NCBI RefSeq assembly: GCF_026914185.1
Contig: NC_070559.1
Location: 5,244,001-5,308,000 of the forward strand
Source: Puccinia triticina
Lineage: Eukaryota; Basidiomycota; Pucciniomycetes; Pucciniales; Pucciniaceae
Length of the DNA stretch: 64,000 bases
Direction: 5' to 3'
The notes beneath the pieces are model-generated. The model was not told the DNA's origin. It saw nothing but the letters and a program-made list of their open reading frames with translations, and ran no database searches. Below are positions 21,681-33,011 of the stretch, piece by piece; position 1 is the first letter of the stretch, and the number at the start of each line of letters is the position of its first letter. Position numbers and translations under genes: made by a program.

Positions 21681-22397
21681 ATGGGTGAAGTGAGCAAGGG
21701 CTCTGCTAGATTCAAAGATTCTCAATAATACCAGGTTGAAAATTGATTTGTTTTTTGTTAACATTTCTTCCTCCGCCCAAACAAATTTTGCCTACATAGG
21801 TTATCGACTTGTCACAGTTTTGTGGGCTGATAGACCTCGACGACGGCGGAAATTTGGTGGAAGAGGTAATAAGGATTTACCTGGAACACTCGGCTGAGTC
21901 AATCAATCAAATGAAGGAGTTCTTGTAAGTTTTGCTCCAAACTGCTCAACTTTCCACGCTTCTTGCATGGCTTCAAGCCACGTACTTGATTATCGATCGT
22001 GTAGAAAAGGATATCAATAAATCAGCAGGGAGCCCAGTGCTGACTAGTTCGTCATTGTCGAACCTATCTTTCGAAGGGAACAAAATGATTATCTGAACTT
22101 AGGGCAAGAAGCGCTAAGACTGCGAAACTCGGTAAGCCAAAAACACAGCAAAAGCAATCGAAGGGCTCTCGTTTGTATGACTGATTGACTTTTGATGATT
22201 AATACGACTTCAAGGCATGTGCAATGGGGGCCATCCAAGTAGATGCACTGTGTGATCAAGTGCATGTCCAGTGCAGGTTGGGGCCGACGAGTTGGAACAA
22301 TGGGCACGGCCAACTCGAGCAAAAGATTAGGCGTCTCGAACAAGAAAACAGACGCGCTCAACTCTGGATGATGGAATACCTAGAGCTCCGGCACTGA
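21681..22397 (+). CDS. YPD1-like histidine-phosphotransfer-fold protein lacking the His
   Basis: Four exons: 21681-21689, 21800-21924, 22077-22131 and 22215-22397, giving 123 aa. Introns have GTGAGC, GTAAGT and GTAAGC donors and AG acceptors, and all phases close. The N-terminal half (VIDLSQFCGLIDLDDGG, then EEVIRIYLEHSAESINQMK) is a convincing match to fungal YPD1, the HPt relay between hybrid histidine kinases and response regulators. The third and fourth exons read NDYLNLGQEALRLRNS and ACAMGAIQVDALCDQV. Aligned without gaps to the usual D-L-x-x-L-x-x-L-G-H-F-L-K-G-S-S-A, the phospho-acceptor His is Leu, Lys is Arg and Gly is Asn. The C-terminus is a helix (QKIRRLEQENRRAQLWMM) as in YPD1. 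Family role is phosphorelay; this copy should be unable to carry phosphate if the model is right, and could act as a competitor or be decaying. The first exon is only MGE. Confidence 0.6.
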
Positions 22398-23168
22398 CCA
22401 TCTCAATCAGACATCAAGTTTTCTCCAATAAGTCACAACTTCTCACCTTAGAGCCTTGGACAATTCTGTCCTTGTATTGGATGAATGTCCTTTTCTATGG
22501 GTAATTTTGCCTCGTGATGTAGCCTTCTTAGAAAATATTTTTCTTGTATTTATGCCCATGTACCACCGGATACGAAGTTTAAAAGGAAAAGTATAACTCT
22601 GGAGTAGCTTGGAAGGGTGGTCCAAAAACTCGGGTGTTTTTTGTAGATTGTCGTGGAAATTCTTTGACGCGAAGTAGGATATAAACCTGTATATCTGGAC
22701 GAAGTGCCCATTAAACATTTGAGGAACAAGTGAGCGTCTCACATAGCCAAGTTCTGGAGTTTCAATCATAGTTTTAAGCGCGCTATTTTGGCAAGGCGCA
22801 TTATCCGTGGGAGGGAATAGTGATGAGTGTAAATGACTGGGGAAAAGAGGAAGCAGCAGCCTTAATAAGAGACTGTGGCGAGGGTGAGAGGTCCAACACC
22901 ACACACCCTGTGAGGTGAGCTGTGCAGTGTGAGTGCGATAAAGAAAACCCTGCCTCCTTGAGCCTGGGGGCATGGAGCTTGCGTAGCTTGGTTGTGTTTT
23001 TTAAGGGTGTGCTTCCGGGGCAAAGAACAGCCCAGCGGCTGACACCCCGTGGCCCTAGCCCCGCCTATGTAGCTCTCACTTGCTCCACGACCACCAGCCA
23101 CCGCACTTGCACCACATCCATCTCGGGAAGCGACTGGGACTTGTGACCGTCAAACATCATCCATCAGC
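22398..23168. other. Intergenic between HPt-like and BET4-like genes
   Basis: Open frames here run antisense and overlap; no motif recognised. Confidence 0.45.
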
Positions 23169-24539
23169 ATGGTCAGTCATCCTCCACTGAACTTGCTTCC
23201 TTGCCTTCCAAAGACTTATCTGACATACTTGCCCCAGCCGCTCTGACGATCATCCATCTATCTTGCTTCCCGCCTCTTTACTGGCCACCCTTACCCCCGT
23301 GCCGAACGTCCGACCGATTCAGCATGGCGTCAAGAGGAGCAAGGCGGCCAGTTCGCAGCCCATACCAATGACGGCCGAGGAAGACGCCCAGCTGGCTGAA
23401 TACAAGCAACTGAACCAACAGCTACTAGACCGAGTTCAGTGCCGTTCCCCACCCCTTGTCTATTGCCCTACACTTATTCTCCGTGGCGCCTTCTATCTCT
23501 GACAGCATGCACGCAAAGGGTACTCGGAATCGGACTCTCTCTCGCTGAGCACCATGGTACTGAGGATCAACCCCGAACATGCAACCGCTTGGTCGTTTCG
23601 TAGACATTGTCTGCTAGCCCTTCGCTCTCAAGCCGATCCCGATCAAGACAGTCAGGCATTTGACCATGCGCTCCGGGACGAGCTCCCACTGACACTGGCC
23701 TCCTTCCAGCGCAATCCAAAGGCTTACCCGATCTGGGAGCATCGGAAGTGGGTTCTGGGCCAGATGGCTGACGCAGACTGGCAGGCAGAGTTGGCCCTGC
23801 TTGAAAAGTTGTTTAAGCTCGATGGCCGAAACTGTGAGCGGGCTGGCCCACTCAGAACGCGTCTGGCTAGCCAGCAACACTCACACATCCTTTACCTTTT
23901 TCCTCCATCACAACAGTCCACGCCTGGGACTATCGGCGCTATGTGATTTCGAGAATCAAGCAGAGCCAGCCCTCGGAGACGCTCGACGCCGAAGAACTGG
24001 CCTTTAGTGGACAGCAGATCGAGGCGAACTTTTCCAACTTTTCTGCCTGGCACTATCGCTCCAAACTCCTACAATCCCAGCTGGATCAGTACGACCAAGC
24101 TCATGATACGGATGGTGGTCAGGATCGAAAGAAGAAAGAAGACATCTTGGTAGCCGAGTTGGAGTGGGTTCGCGGTGCGCTCTGGATCGATCCTAATGAC
24201 CAGAGCGCATGGCTCTTCCACCGCTGGTTGCTGAGCCAAAGTCAGTCGGCCCGCCCCGCATTATACCTACCCCGGGAATCTCGAGAAAAAGAATCTAATT
24301 TGAATTTCCCATCGATATCCGTTGTCACTCTAGCACAAGACGAGCAGATCCTGGCGGCCGAGCACGCCTCAATCGCTGAGCTACTCGAAGTCGAGCCCGA
24401 CGCCAAATGGGCCATCGCTGCTCTCATCCGGGCTCGCCCCGCAGAGCATGCCCACCTACTTGAACGTCTGATCACGCTCGACCCGCTCCGCAGACAACGG
24501 TATCTCGACCTTGTCCAGCCCAATCCCAAGGCGGATTGA
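23169..24539 (+). CDS. BET4: Rab geranylgeranyltransferase (GGTase II) alpha subunit
   Basis: Model: 23169-23171, 23323-23433, 23506-23833, 23917-24240 and 24334-24539, giving 323 aa with closing phase. The first exon is the bare ATG, followed by GTCAGT. The second exon starts CATGGCGTCAAGAGG, restoring the MHGVKR N-terminus characteristic of this family. Prenyltransferase alpha (PFTA) repeats are visible as ATAWSFRRH, YPIWEHRKWVLG, FHAWDYRRYV, FSAWHYRSKLL and QSAWLFHRWLL. With the beta subunit and Rab escort protein the enzyme geranylgeranylates Rab GTPases for membrane trafficking. The last intron (24241-24333, 93 bp, GTCAGT to CTCTAG) is a multiple of three and open, so retention would add 31 non-conserved residues; I favour splicing. 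Stop TGA 24537-24539. Confidence 0.88.
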
Positions 24540-25370
24540 CCTCTCTTCTTCTCTTTTTGTATACGGATAAGCTCCCATTGGTGTTAAATTCCTCAGATAA
24601 TCTTGTCGTTTTGGACGTTTTTCTTGTTAGTTCTCTTTTTGTCTCCTTCATATTGTCGTTGCAAGCTTTCACCTCAACTATAATCACATGCGCAAACCAT
24701 CTCATCACTCGATTCTCTCTCTGCAGACTTTATAATCCATCTTCAAAAGCGCATCAACTCATGTGATGGAGAAGCTCGGTAAAATATAGTTTCAATCTTT
24801 CCATAAGCTGCATCACACCTTCCTCGACATATCGAGAAGCAGCTCAAGTGAATTGATGAAGAGGATTTCTACATTCTCATCTACTCTCTGACTTAACGAA
24901 GTCCCTCTATTGGAGGGGGGCGCCGTCCCGCAGAAACCCTCCGAATCTACTCTGTTGGCGCTAGTTGATTTCTATTAAAATTGAACCTGTTTACATCTTG
25001 CCCACTTGTGTAAGGGATGTCTGTTGTCGCGATTTGAGAGAAGCCTTCGACCACGCGTCCTCCGTTATGAAACGGCAACTGGTGTTGTTGTACATACTTT
25101 CCCTCAGGGTGGTCGTGGGCATTCATGAGTTTACACACCGCACACAGCGAGAATCGTTGGCAATTCGACAGGAACCGGAGAAGAGGACTCAGAGTGAAGG
25201 TGGGCTGTTTGATCCGGATACTCCCACGATGGAGTGGCTGCGGGACAGCATCCCCCCTTAAGGGGGAGTGAACAACTTCGACTCTCCGTCTTCCCGAAGC
25301 AACCACACAACCTCCGATCCTCGCTTGTTCAGCTCTACATACCCTCGACAAGATTGATCCCCAGATTACG
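24540..25370. other. Intergenic between BET4-like and EXPERA genes
   Basis: A short inverted motif near 24900 (AGTCCCTCT...GGAGGGG) resembles one at 32284-32350. Frames at 24947-25351 overlap on both strands without a recognisable product. Confidence 0.4.
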
Positions 25371-26353
25371 ATGGCTTATTACTCGGCTGGTGGCCGAGAT
25401 CGGCTCTATCTGGGATTCTTCTTGATCCATGCCATCAGTGCGATTTGTGTCGGTCAGTCTCTCCAACCCGCGAAATCAAAATGTTAGACCGGCCTGATTG
25501 ATCTGGTGCTTTGACCCTTGGGACGGGCGATCGGCCGATATTATGCTGCTTCTTTCGAATCCTGCCGCATCGTCGTGATTGGACCGGTAGACGTTCAGCC
25601 GCTTCTTCCACCAGCGCTTCAGCTAGATGTGTTTAAACGACTTCTGGACTGTAAGCACCCTACTCCACTAAAAATGACGCCTAGTAAAGAATATTTGCTA
25701 AGAAAATTCATTTGGGCGTGTACCAGTCTACTTGGAGAACACCTCTGACCCCCTGATGCTCAGCGCACGTTTGCAGGATCCCAATTACCTGTGGTTTCGA
25801 TGGTTCTTAATCCACGAGGCTCTCTTTTTCATGCCATGCTTTATCTTAGGCATTCGAGGCTTACTCAAAGGTTCATCAAACTTCCGTTTGGCATATCCTA
25901 TATCCTGCTTGAATGATTTTCTCCCGCTCTTATCAACATGGACTGCAGCAAAGCCAAGAACCAAGCATCAATCTAACTTTTAACCCCTAAACAAACCTCA
26001 GGTACACCGAGCATTTACCCCATTCTCTTAGCCTATGCCGCTGCCGCCTCAACTACGACGGCAACATGCTTCGTGGTACTTGTCTTAGGCGACCATAAAG
26101 TTCCGCTCACCCCGACACAGTTCATGTTTCTCCTAAGTGCTTATGGTGAGTGGTATAAGCGCCAGCTATCTCGATTATGTCAAGACTGAATCCTCCGTTT
26201 GCCACAATGATTGACTCGGTGTATCGTCATCGACTCGACCTACAAGGCCCCTTCTTTCTGATACCTGCTGTCATGCTCGTCGACATGTACCATCGAATCC
26301 ATCGTCTGATCGGCCCCGATCCTTCCAAACTCAAGGGCAAGAAAAAAGCATGA
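25371..26353 (+). CDS. EXPERA-domain membrane protein (TMEM97/sigma-2 receptor-like)
   Basis: Five exons: 25371-25452, 25591-25650, 25727-25870, 26002-26145 and 26247-26353, giving 178 aa. All internal junctions are phase 1 and join conserved segments: DVQPLLPPALQLDVFKRLLD, FYLENTSDPLM, WFRWFLIHEALFFMPCF and AYGPFFLIPAVMLVDM. Order and length match the EXPERA family (EBP, TM6SF, TMEM97), with four membrane segments and acidic residues in the first and second helices. The family acts in the ER on sterol-related ligands; fungal members are poorly characterised. The C-terminus ends KGKKKA, a lysine-rich tail compatible with ER retention. Introns are 76-138 bp. Confidence 0.85.
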
Positions 26354-27061
26354 CCAAAAAAACTCAAATCAGGTCGTTAAAAACGGAATCAATCGCCCCT
26401 GAACCTTATATACCAAGGCTTGAATAAGGAACAACTACGATAGTAACTACTTGCAAAAATCAGAAGACTCGATTATGAAAAGGAACATGATCTCAGAACA
26501 TACTTGGGATATATTATAACTTGAATACTGATCATGGTGTACCACATGGATTTCAATTGTGATTATACTATGAGTTTCCTGATATAAATTCACAAGACTA
26601 CATGCCTGAAATGTTGGGATGGAGGGGCCATGCTTGTGGAAATTAGAACAACAAAATAGCATTTTTGGCGGGGCCCAGTTTGGGTTGAGTGTTGCTGCAC
26701 AGTCACAGTTTGCCAATAGCAGGCACAATTTGATGGTAGTGCCAAATCTACAACCAAGGATGAGCTGGGTGAGGAAAGCTGTCATGTGAAACTTTGGTGT
26801 GATCTCTTCAATTAAGCAAGCTGTGCTGAAGGTTAAGAAGACACATAGGCCAATTGACCTGAAACTCCTGAAGATTGGATTGATATACAATCCAATCAAT
26901 CAGAAAAGACTCACAACTGGCTTTATGCTACCACTTTGTTGGCAATCAGCACCTGCTGGTGTGGTTTACACTTTTGTTCTGGATGGAAAAATTCAACAAT
27001 TTATGGTTGGCATAAATATAGCCATTTGGACTTGGGTACCAATTTGAATGGTTGGCACCCA
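26354..27061. other. Intergenic, no supported gene
   Basis: Overlapping open frames on both strands lack motifs; probably old repeat DNA. Confidence 0.45.
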
Positions 27062-27277
27062 CACTGCCAGCATATTTGGCTGGGTTGAAGTCATCCCAGT
27101 TTAACTGGGATGCACTCAACCAATTTAAACTTGGTTGATCTCAACCAATTTAATATAAACCCAAGGGGGGTACCTTGGATTTATATTTCATCAGTTCAGA
27201 TCACCCAAGTTTAAATTGGTTGAGTGCATCCCAGTTTAACTGGGACAACCTCAACCCAGCCAATTGTGCTGGCAGTG
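27062..27277. mobile_element. CACTG-ended foldback MITE, copy B (216 bp)
   Basis: Starts CACTGCCAGCATATTTGGCTGG and ends CCAATTGTGCTGGCAGTG, with the same internal arms as copy A at 19168 but inverted overall. It is flanked by CCA on both sides (27059-27061, 27278-27280). Both copies are exactly 216 bp. Confidence 0.82.
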
Positions 27278-27559
27278 CCAGGTACCACCAGGTGTGTTTT
27301 TGTGCAAAAAAGGAGACCAGTCACCAAGTAATGCACCTGGCTAGCAGGGCAGGTACCAGCAGTACTTGTTCTTTATTTTTCAGTTGAAATCACTCTCAAT
27401 GTGACCAACCCAACAGGAGACCTCTTACAACAAGCTATGCCCAAGGTAGTGTTCCTAATCCCAACTGCCCCAGTTTGGGCCAACATGTATGATCCAAAAG
27501 GGAGTCCCCTGATGATGTACAACAGCTCCAAATCAAGATACAAGACCTCTGTGGACCAG

Positions 27560-28480
27560 TGTCTCAAACCAGCCATGTAGGAGGCCGGCACACTCCAGTT
27601 GGGCTTTGGAAGCAAGACCCAATCCAGCCCTCACACCTTCATGATGCCTCCCCAGCAGCAAATTCAGGGTGGCTGCCCAGAGTGGCTGCCATGGAGCCAC
27701 CTGAAGAGGATGGCAAATTTCATTCTGTGCAGGAAGTCAATGATCAATGCAGAAAAAATGGTGGACCTGATGGCAACACATGTCTGGAAACTTCACAGAA
27801 CCCCAAAGACTATTTTCTCCAACCAAAGAAGTGTATTCATTTCTCATATCACCTGTGAATTAGACAACTGCCTTGGGATCATGCTCCACCCCAGGACCAA
27901 CAGACAGTCAAAAATTGTAAACAAGGTGGCGCAGCGGTACCTCTGCCGGAATGATTGGGAGCCACTTCTTGCAAAAGCGGAGTTTGGTTACAACAACAAA
28001 TTGACTGGAGTATCCCCATTCAAGGAAACTTGTGGGTTCAAACTAACATATGACGGAATGCCATTGGCAGAGCAGTGTGTGCCGGTGGTTGCAGAGAGAC
28101 TCCAAAAGCTTGAAGAAGAGAAGACAGAGCTCAAAACCTGTCTGGAAGTGGCACAAGAGGCAATGAAAATCTAATCTGACAGGGGAGTGAGGGACACACT
28201 GTGAGTAGAATGTAACATTGGCAACAAACTTTGGCAAGCTACCCCAGCCCCAAACTGGAACTCTGCTGGCTACAACCATTTCTAATAGCTAGCAGAATAT
28301 CCATGTCTGCTTACAATCTGACCCTTCTGCTCTCCATGCAGGGAGTACACCCAGTCTTCCATGTTTTGGTACTCCACAAACACAAGTTAAATGAAGTCAC
28401 AGAATGGCACTGGCAGACTCCGGAACCAGTCACCAGGGGAGATATGTTCCCACTCCCCAGGGAGTGCCAGAGCTGAATTT
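27560..28480 (+). pseudogene. Decayed Ty3 integrase and LTR edge
   Basis: Segments HVWKLHRTPKTI, GIMLHPRTN, NDWEPLLAKAEFGYN and GVSPFKE align in order with the integrase core of the Ty3 element at 61630-62650. In the catalytic core the second acidic residue is Asn (SNQRS instead of SDRGS) and the QSE glutamate is Lys (QSK), so it cannot be active. A further fragment (GVHPVFHVLVLHKHK, about 28345-28385) is the domain after the core. It ends at a purine tract then TGTTCCCACTCCCCAGGG (about 28450), probably the start of the 3' LTR. Frames are interrupted by stops and shifts. Confidence 0.8.
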
Positions 28481-30938
28481 TATGTGAGTTTTGGTTGAAT
28501 GTGGGCCTGATGCGGATTGGTAACTCATCCCTAAATGAATTGTAAAGTGGATGTAGAAGTGATTCAAAAGTCAGTCAGAATTAATTTGGGACTCAACACA
28601 ATGTTGTGTAGAATTCTCTTGTTTTCTGGGTACAACTGAAGGAAAAAATGTGATGAAAAAATATTTCACCCAAATCCAGCTCATCAATTGCTCCTGTTTA
28701 CTGATTTTGAAGGATAGAAAAGCAAAATTGACATTCTCAAATGTAATTCCTCTGAAAAAATGGGTTTCTTGTTATTCACATTATATGCCCTCATGTACAA
28801 AATTAAAGTAAAATTCAACTTGGCACTATTGGGTTCAGAATTTTGGGATGTGATAATGCTGAAGTAAAATTAGTGACACCCATTTTCTTGGAAATGCGGG
28901 AATTAATTTGAATTTGGCTAAAAAAATGGTGAAAACCTTTTTTAATAGGGTGAAAGTCTGAGTTAAGGTTGGACTGCGGTGCCATATGGAGGCCCTGGCA
29001 TGCCAATAATGCCAACAAAAAATGAAAAACCACATTTCACGCCCCTGAAACGTCAAAAGTGACACGATTCTTTCAAATTTTTCCAAATTATGCTCCTGGC
29101 CTGCCATACTTGCCAGGTACAAACTGATCTCAACCGCCATAAATGCCAAGTTTCAGGATGCTCCGCGGTCTCATGGGTTTGGCCCGCCAATTGTGCCACA
29201 ACCATGCCCCCAAGATGCCAGATGTGCCATTGTTGTTTTTAACTTGACCATAGCATGTGGTGTTTCATCCACCCCCCTGCTCCGATGCACAGTTATGGCA
29301 CAGACCATACATTAAATGAGAATATGCCCCTCTAGCTACTGTTACGCTCTGCCAACATGGCTGCCTGGTCAATGAGTGGGTGATGGGAAGAGCTCTCCCA
29401 GTGGTCCAGAGGTTTGCCCTGGTGGCGTTTCAACCCCCTAGCATGCTCCCACAAGCCCTTGTTTGTTTCAAAAGCAGGCTTGCTTCTCGAATCTTCCCAG
29501 GGGGGTCTGCTTGCCAGACTCAAGTCATTCGTCGGACTCTCGGACTACCAAGCCAAATGTCCCAGTGGCTGGCTCTATCTGAGGTATGTGAGCTTCCTCA
29601 ACTCCAATCTCCTCTTTTTTTTGCTGAAGCTGAGCAGCCGGCCCGGTGAGCCTCCGGGTCGGCAACACCCAAAGCAACGCCGGTCTTGGATTTATTGGTG
29701 CTCTAATGAATTCTGGGGAGGGTTAACATCGTCCACAGGGGTTATATATGATACTGCAATAGAACAGAGGTTGTATATGATGGCCAGCCACAACTAATGA
29801 TTATATCATACGTGTCTGGTAGGGGGCCTTCCATACGCAATACACTGCTGAAACCATTGGAAGTTGGGGAGGGATCAGAATATTACAGGCTGTTTTTGTA
29901 CCTGTATGGCAAATTTGGCGCTTGGATTCATTCAAAAATGGATTTATCATTTTCAAAAATTTATTTTTGTTTTTTATTTGTTTTGGCATGATTGGCGTGT
30001 CAGGGCCTCCATAGTGCCACTCCAGTTTGGCCAGATATCCTTGCCTCCTCACAAAAATGATCTGATGAATTTTGCTTTTTTTTGCTTTTCAAAATTCACA
30101 TGTGCACATGCAAGTGAACTTTTTCACACTTTGCTAATAGTCACCCTGATGTACGCGCGTACATTGATGTGGAAATATCACAGGATGGGCCTTTCACAGC
30201 CACATGAAAAGTAAAACCTTTGTGTTGAGACACCAATTGTCCCCCTGATGGCGAGTACATGAGGGGGACAATATCACCTTTCACATCTCCATGAAAAGGA
30301 CACACTGGTCATGGAGCCAAGAAATGCCTATATTCTGGATGAGTTCTGGATGAATTCTAAATGAGTTCTGGATGATTTCTTGGCAATTTATGGTTTATTT
30401 CAGGATGATTTCAAACTGATTTCCGCAGCTGACTTCCAGTCTTTTTCATACCTATCCAATTTTTATTTACCAAAGGCCTGCAGCACAGTTATGAAAAAGG
30501 TATGGTAGGGTACTCCTTGGGGAGGGGGAAAATATCTCCCCTGGTGAGTCACAGTAGAAAGCAAAAACAAGTGGAATTTGGATGGGATTTTGGATTGTAG
30601 GCTGAGAGGGAGGATCCTTCAATAGCTTGTTAGTTGGAGCAGATTTGGACCAGAGGAGAACTTGTGGGAACCAGAGGTAAGCTTGAAGAACAGGGATCCT
30701 AACTGTGTGTTTGAGCTCCAAACTGGGGGTTATTGATCATATGGGAATACAGGATTCAAGGGTTTCAACATTTGGGAGAAATGTATTTGTATTAGTCAAT
30801 TCAACATTTGGGAAGTGGCAGGATTCTATTGTACATAACTGGGCCAATGCTGGAACAGATAAAATAAATGGAGGGTATATGGTAAACTTGATGGCTAAAA
30901 ACAAATAATTGTGGTAAAATTGATGGCTAATTCACCAG
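28481..30938. other. Repeat-derived DNA, no supported gene
   Basis: A segment GGAGGCCCTGGCATGCCAAT (about 28990) recurs as its reverse complement near 30000, suggesting the ends of a roughly 1-kb foldback or TIR element. A 12-bp tandem (GAGTTCTGGATG) is at about 30338-30383. Another GGGGAG...ATCTCCCCTGGTGA LTR-edge-like motif is at 30507-30550. Confidence 0.4.
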
Positions 30939-31700
30939 GAAAAAAATATAGTCACTTGATGGCAAGTGACATGATGCAGCTTTGGTTTCTGCTCCAGAGC
31001 TGCTCCAAGTCTGCTCCACCAGCATTTGTAGAGCTTTCAGGACTGCACCAGAGAACTCAATGTGGCACAGTTAGCTGATCCTAATTTTTTCCCAGGAACA
31101 GCTGATGCTCATCAAATGCTGAGCAGTAGGCATTGGCTGAGCCTGGGCCACAGCTGAGCATTGGCTATTCTCAGCCTGATACAAAGCCAAGTGTCAGCTG
31201 GACCAAGAATATTCCAAATCTGAGCATCAGGTTAGCCAATAATAGTCCAAAGCTGAGCATTGGCTGAGCCAATGATAGTCCTAATCTGAGTCTAAGCTGA
31301 GCCATGACTGGACTCAAGTTGAGAATCAGCTGGTACAGGACTGGTTCAAACATGAGCATGAGCTGGACACCAAAGCTGAGCATGAGCTGGCAGCCAAAGC
31401 TGAGTATTGGCTGACAAGAAATGAGGATTAGTGGTGCCCAGCCAAAACTGAGGATCTCCTGTGGAAATTTTGAAATGTAAGTAGATGGGGGGGGGAGATG
31501 TGGTTACACTGTGAAAAAAAAAAAAAACGGAAGAAACTGCTGCCAGTTGACATGCAATATTACAAAGGTGCATTTGTAGTATTGCGTGTCAACTGGCAGC
31601 AGTTTCTTGAGTTTTTTTTTCACAGTGGTTAGATGGTGGGTAGCCCACTGGAGCTGGCATGATGTAACTTGTCATCAAGTGACTATTTTTTTTGCTAGGG
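30939..31700. mobile_element. Non-autonomous element with GCTGAGC repeats, copy 1
   Basis: The left end contains GTCACTTGATGGCAAGTGAC, itself a hairpin. The right end contains the reverse complement of the same motif, giving terminal inverted repeats of about 40 bp. The interior is a degenerate tandem of AGCTGAGCATTGGCTGAGCC-like units (31060-31430). A CACTGTG MITE is nested at 31507-31627. A second, inverted copy begins at 63543. Confidence 0.7.
31507..31627. mobile_element. CACTGTG foldback MITE, copy 2, nested
   Basis: 121 bp, starts CACTGTGAAAA and ends TTTTCACAGTG. The arms contain GCTGCCAGTTGACATGCAAT and its reverse complement. It is flanked by GTTA on both sides. The equivalent position in the element copy at 63680 has a single uninterrupted GTTA context, that is, an empty site. 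Confidence 0.82.
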
Positions 31701-32756
31701 TAAAAACAAAAAATTGGACATGTAGGTATGCATCTTCAATGAAAAATGTTTACCATATACACTCCATGTATTGTATTTGTTTTGGCATTGCCTGGGCTTC
31801 CATAGGCACATGCTACATGGTGTGGGAACATGTTAAGTGGTCCAGGCACATGTAACATGTGTGTGCACAATGTGAAATTTGTGTACACCTCAGGTATTCT
31901 CTCTTGTTTCCGGTTGAAATTGAATGCCTTTGGATACTACCAAAGCTGTAACAGATCCAATACAATACAGTATTGCTTTTTTATCTGTATCATATTGGAT
32001 AGGAAAATACACGTTTCTTGCCAATTGTGTATTGTATCAGGTATTCCAACACATGTATTTGTATTGGATTGTGTGCCAATCCAATCAAAATTACTCCAAT
32101 ACATCATGTATCTGTGTGTATTGGAGCGCCAATACACAGAAATTTATTTCTGTGTATTTTATTGGTTTTGCAATACAATACAGATACATGTATCAACAGC
32201 AAAAACAATTACAGATACAATACCAATACCTGTATCGTATCTGTTACAGTGTTGATACTACATAGTTTCCCATTGTTTAAATTTCCAATAGTCCCTCTGT
32301 AAAAGGAGGGGGGATGCCGGCCCACAGGGATCCTCCAAAGGAGGGACTTTTGTGCTAAGTCAACCCTGTAGCCTGAGAGAATTAGGAAAATAACATTTTT
32401 CAACTTGCTGACGTAGCAGTGTCATTTCTCATTGGGTGATTAGTTGTGGGGGGAACAAATGATGCACAAGACCTTGGAAAATCTTTCTACATATTTCTCA
32501 ATTTTTTGGGGGGCCTGTGGTGGCACTCAACTTCCCTTTTTTTGATCACCCTTAGTGCTGCTTAATCCCATATTACACAACTTGCACTTCACAGAATCCA
32601 AAACTCACAGGTTTACAACAATGATTTTAGATCAAGGAAATGGGGTGAAGAGGTGGGAGAACACTACAGAGATAGGGATAGGTTGGGGAAATGAAAACTA
32701 CTGGAAAAAAATCAAGAACAGGTGAGTGAGAGGGATTGTAAAAAGGGGTTCACCAA
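31701..32756. other. Intergenic, no supported gene
   Basis: Many overlapping short frames rich in Cys, Tyr and Ile come from a CAATACA-rich low-complexity stretch (31930-32270). A small inverted repeat AGTCCCTC...GAGGGACT spans 32284-32350. Confidence 0.45.
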
Positions 32757-33011
32757 CACTACAAGAAAAAGTAAAGCAAGTGCCACCAGTTGACATATGA
32801 GAACTCTAAGCAATCTGTTAGTGGAACTTAAACCTTTGTCATAGGTTGCCTTTTGCCAAGCTTCAATGCACGGTCACCGTGCATGATGCACAGCCGCAGT
32901 GACTGTGCAAAAAAAAAACTGATGTTTGCTCGAGCGCAGCTAGAATGGAAGTTACAGAGGATTGTGTTGCATGTCAACTGGTGGTACTTGCTTGACTTGT
33001 TCTTCTAGTGC
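32757..33011. mobile_element. CACTA-type MITE (255 bp)
   Basis: Starts CACTACAAGAAAAAGTAAAG and ends with the near-exact inverted repeat of about 40 bp, finishing TTCTTCTAGTG. It is flanked by CAA on both sides (32754-32756, 33012-33014). CACTA termini with a 3-bp duplication are diagnostic of the CACTA superfamily. Its subterminal CCACCAGTTGACAT resembles that of the CACTGTG MITEs. Confidence 0.85.

Noticed and set aside
22443..22973. 176-aa minus-strand frame
   Set aside because: No family motif, no start context, lies between two plus-strand genes.
24947..25351. 134-aa minus-strand and 98-aa plus-strand frames
   Set aside because: They overlap each other, have no motif and no splice-supported extension.
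31830..32302. Cys/Tyr/Ile-rich frames on both strands
   Set aside because: Generated by a CAATACA low-complexity repeat; frames are equally open in several phases.
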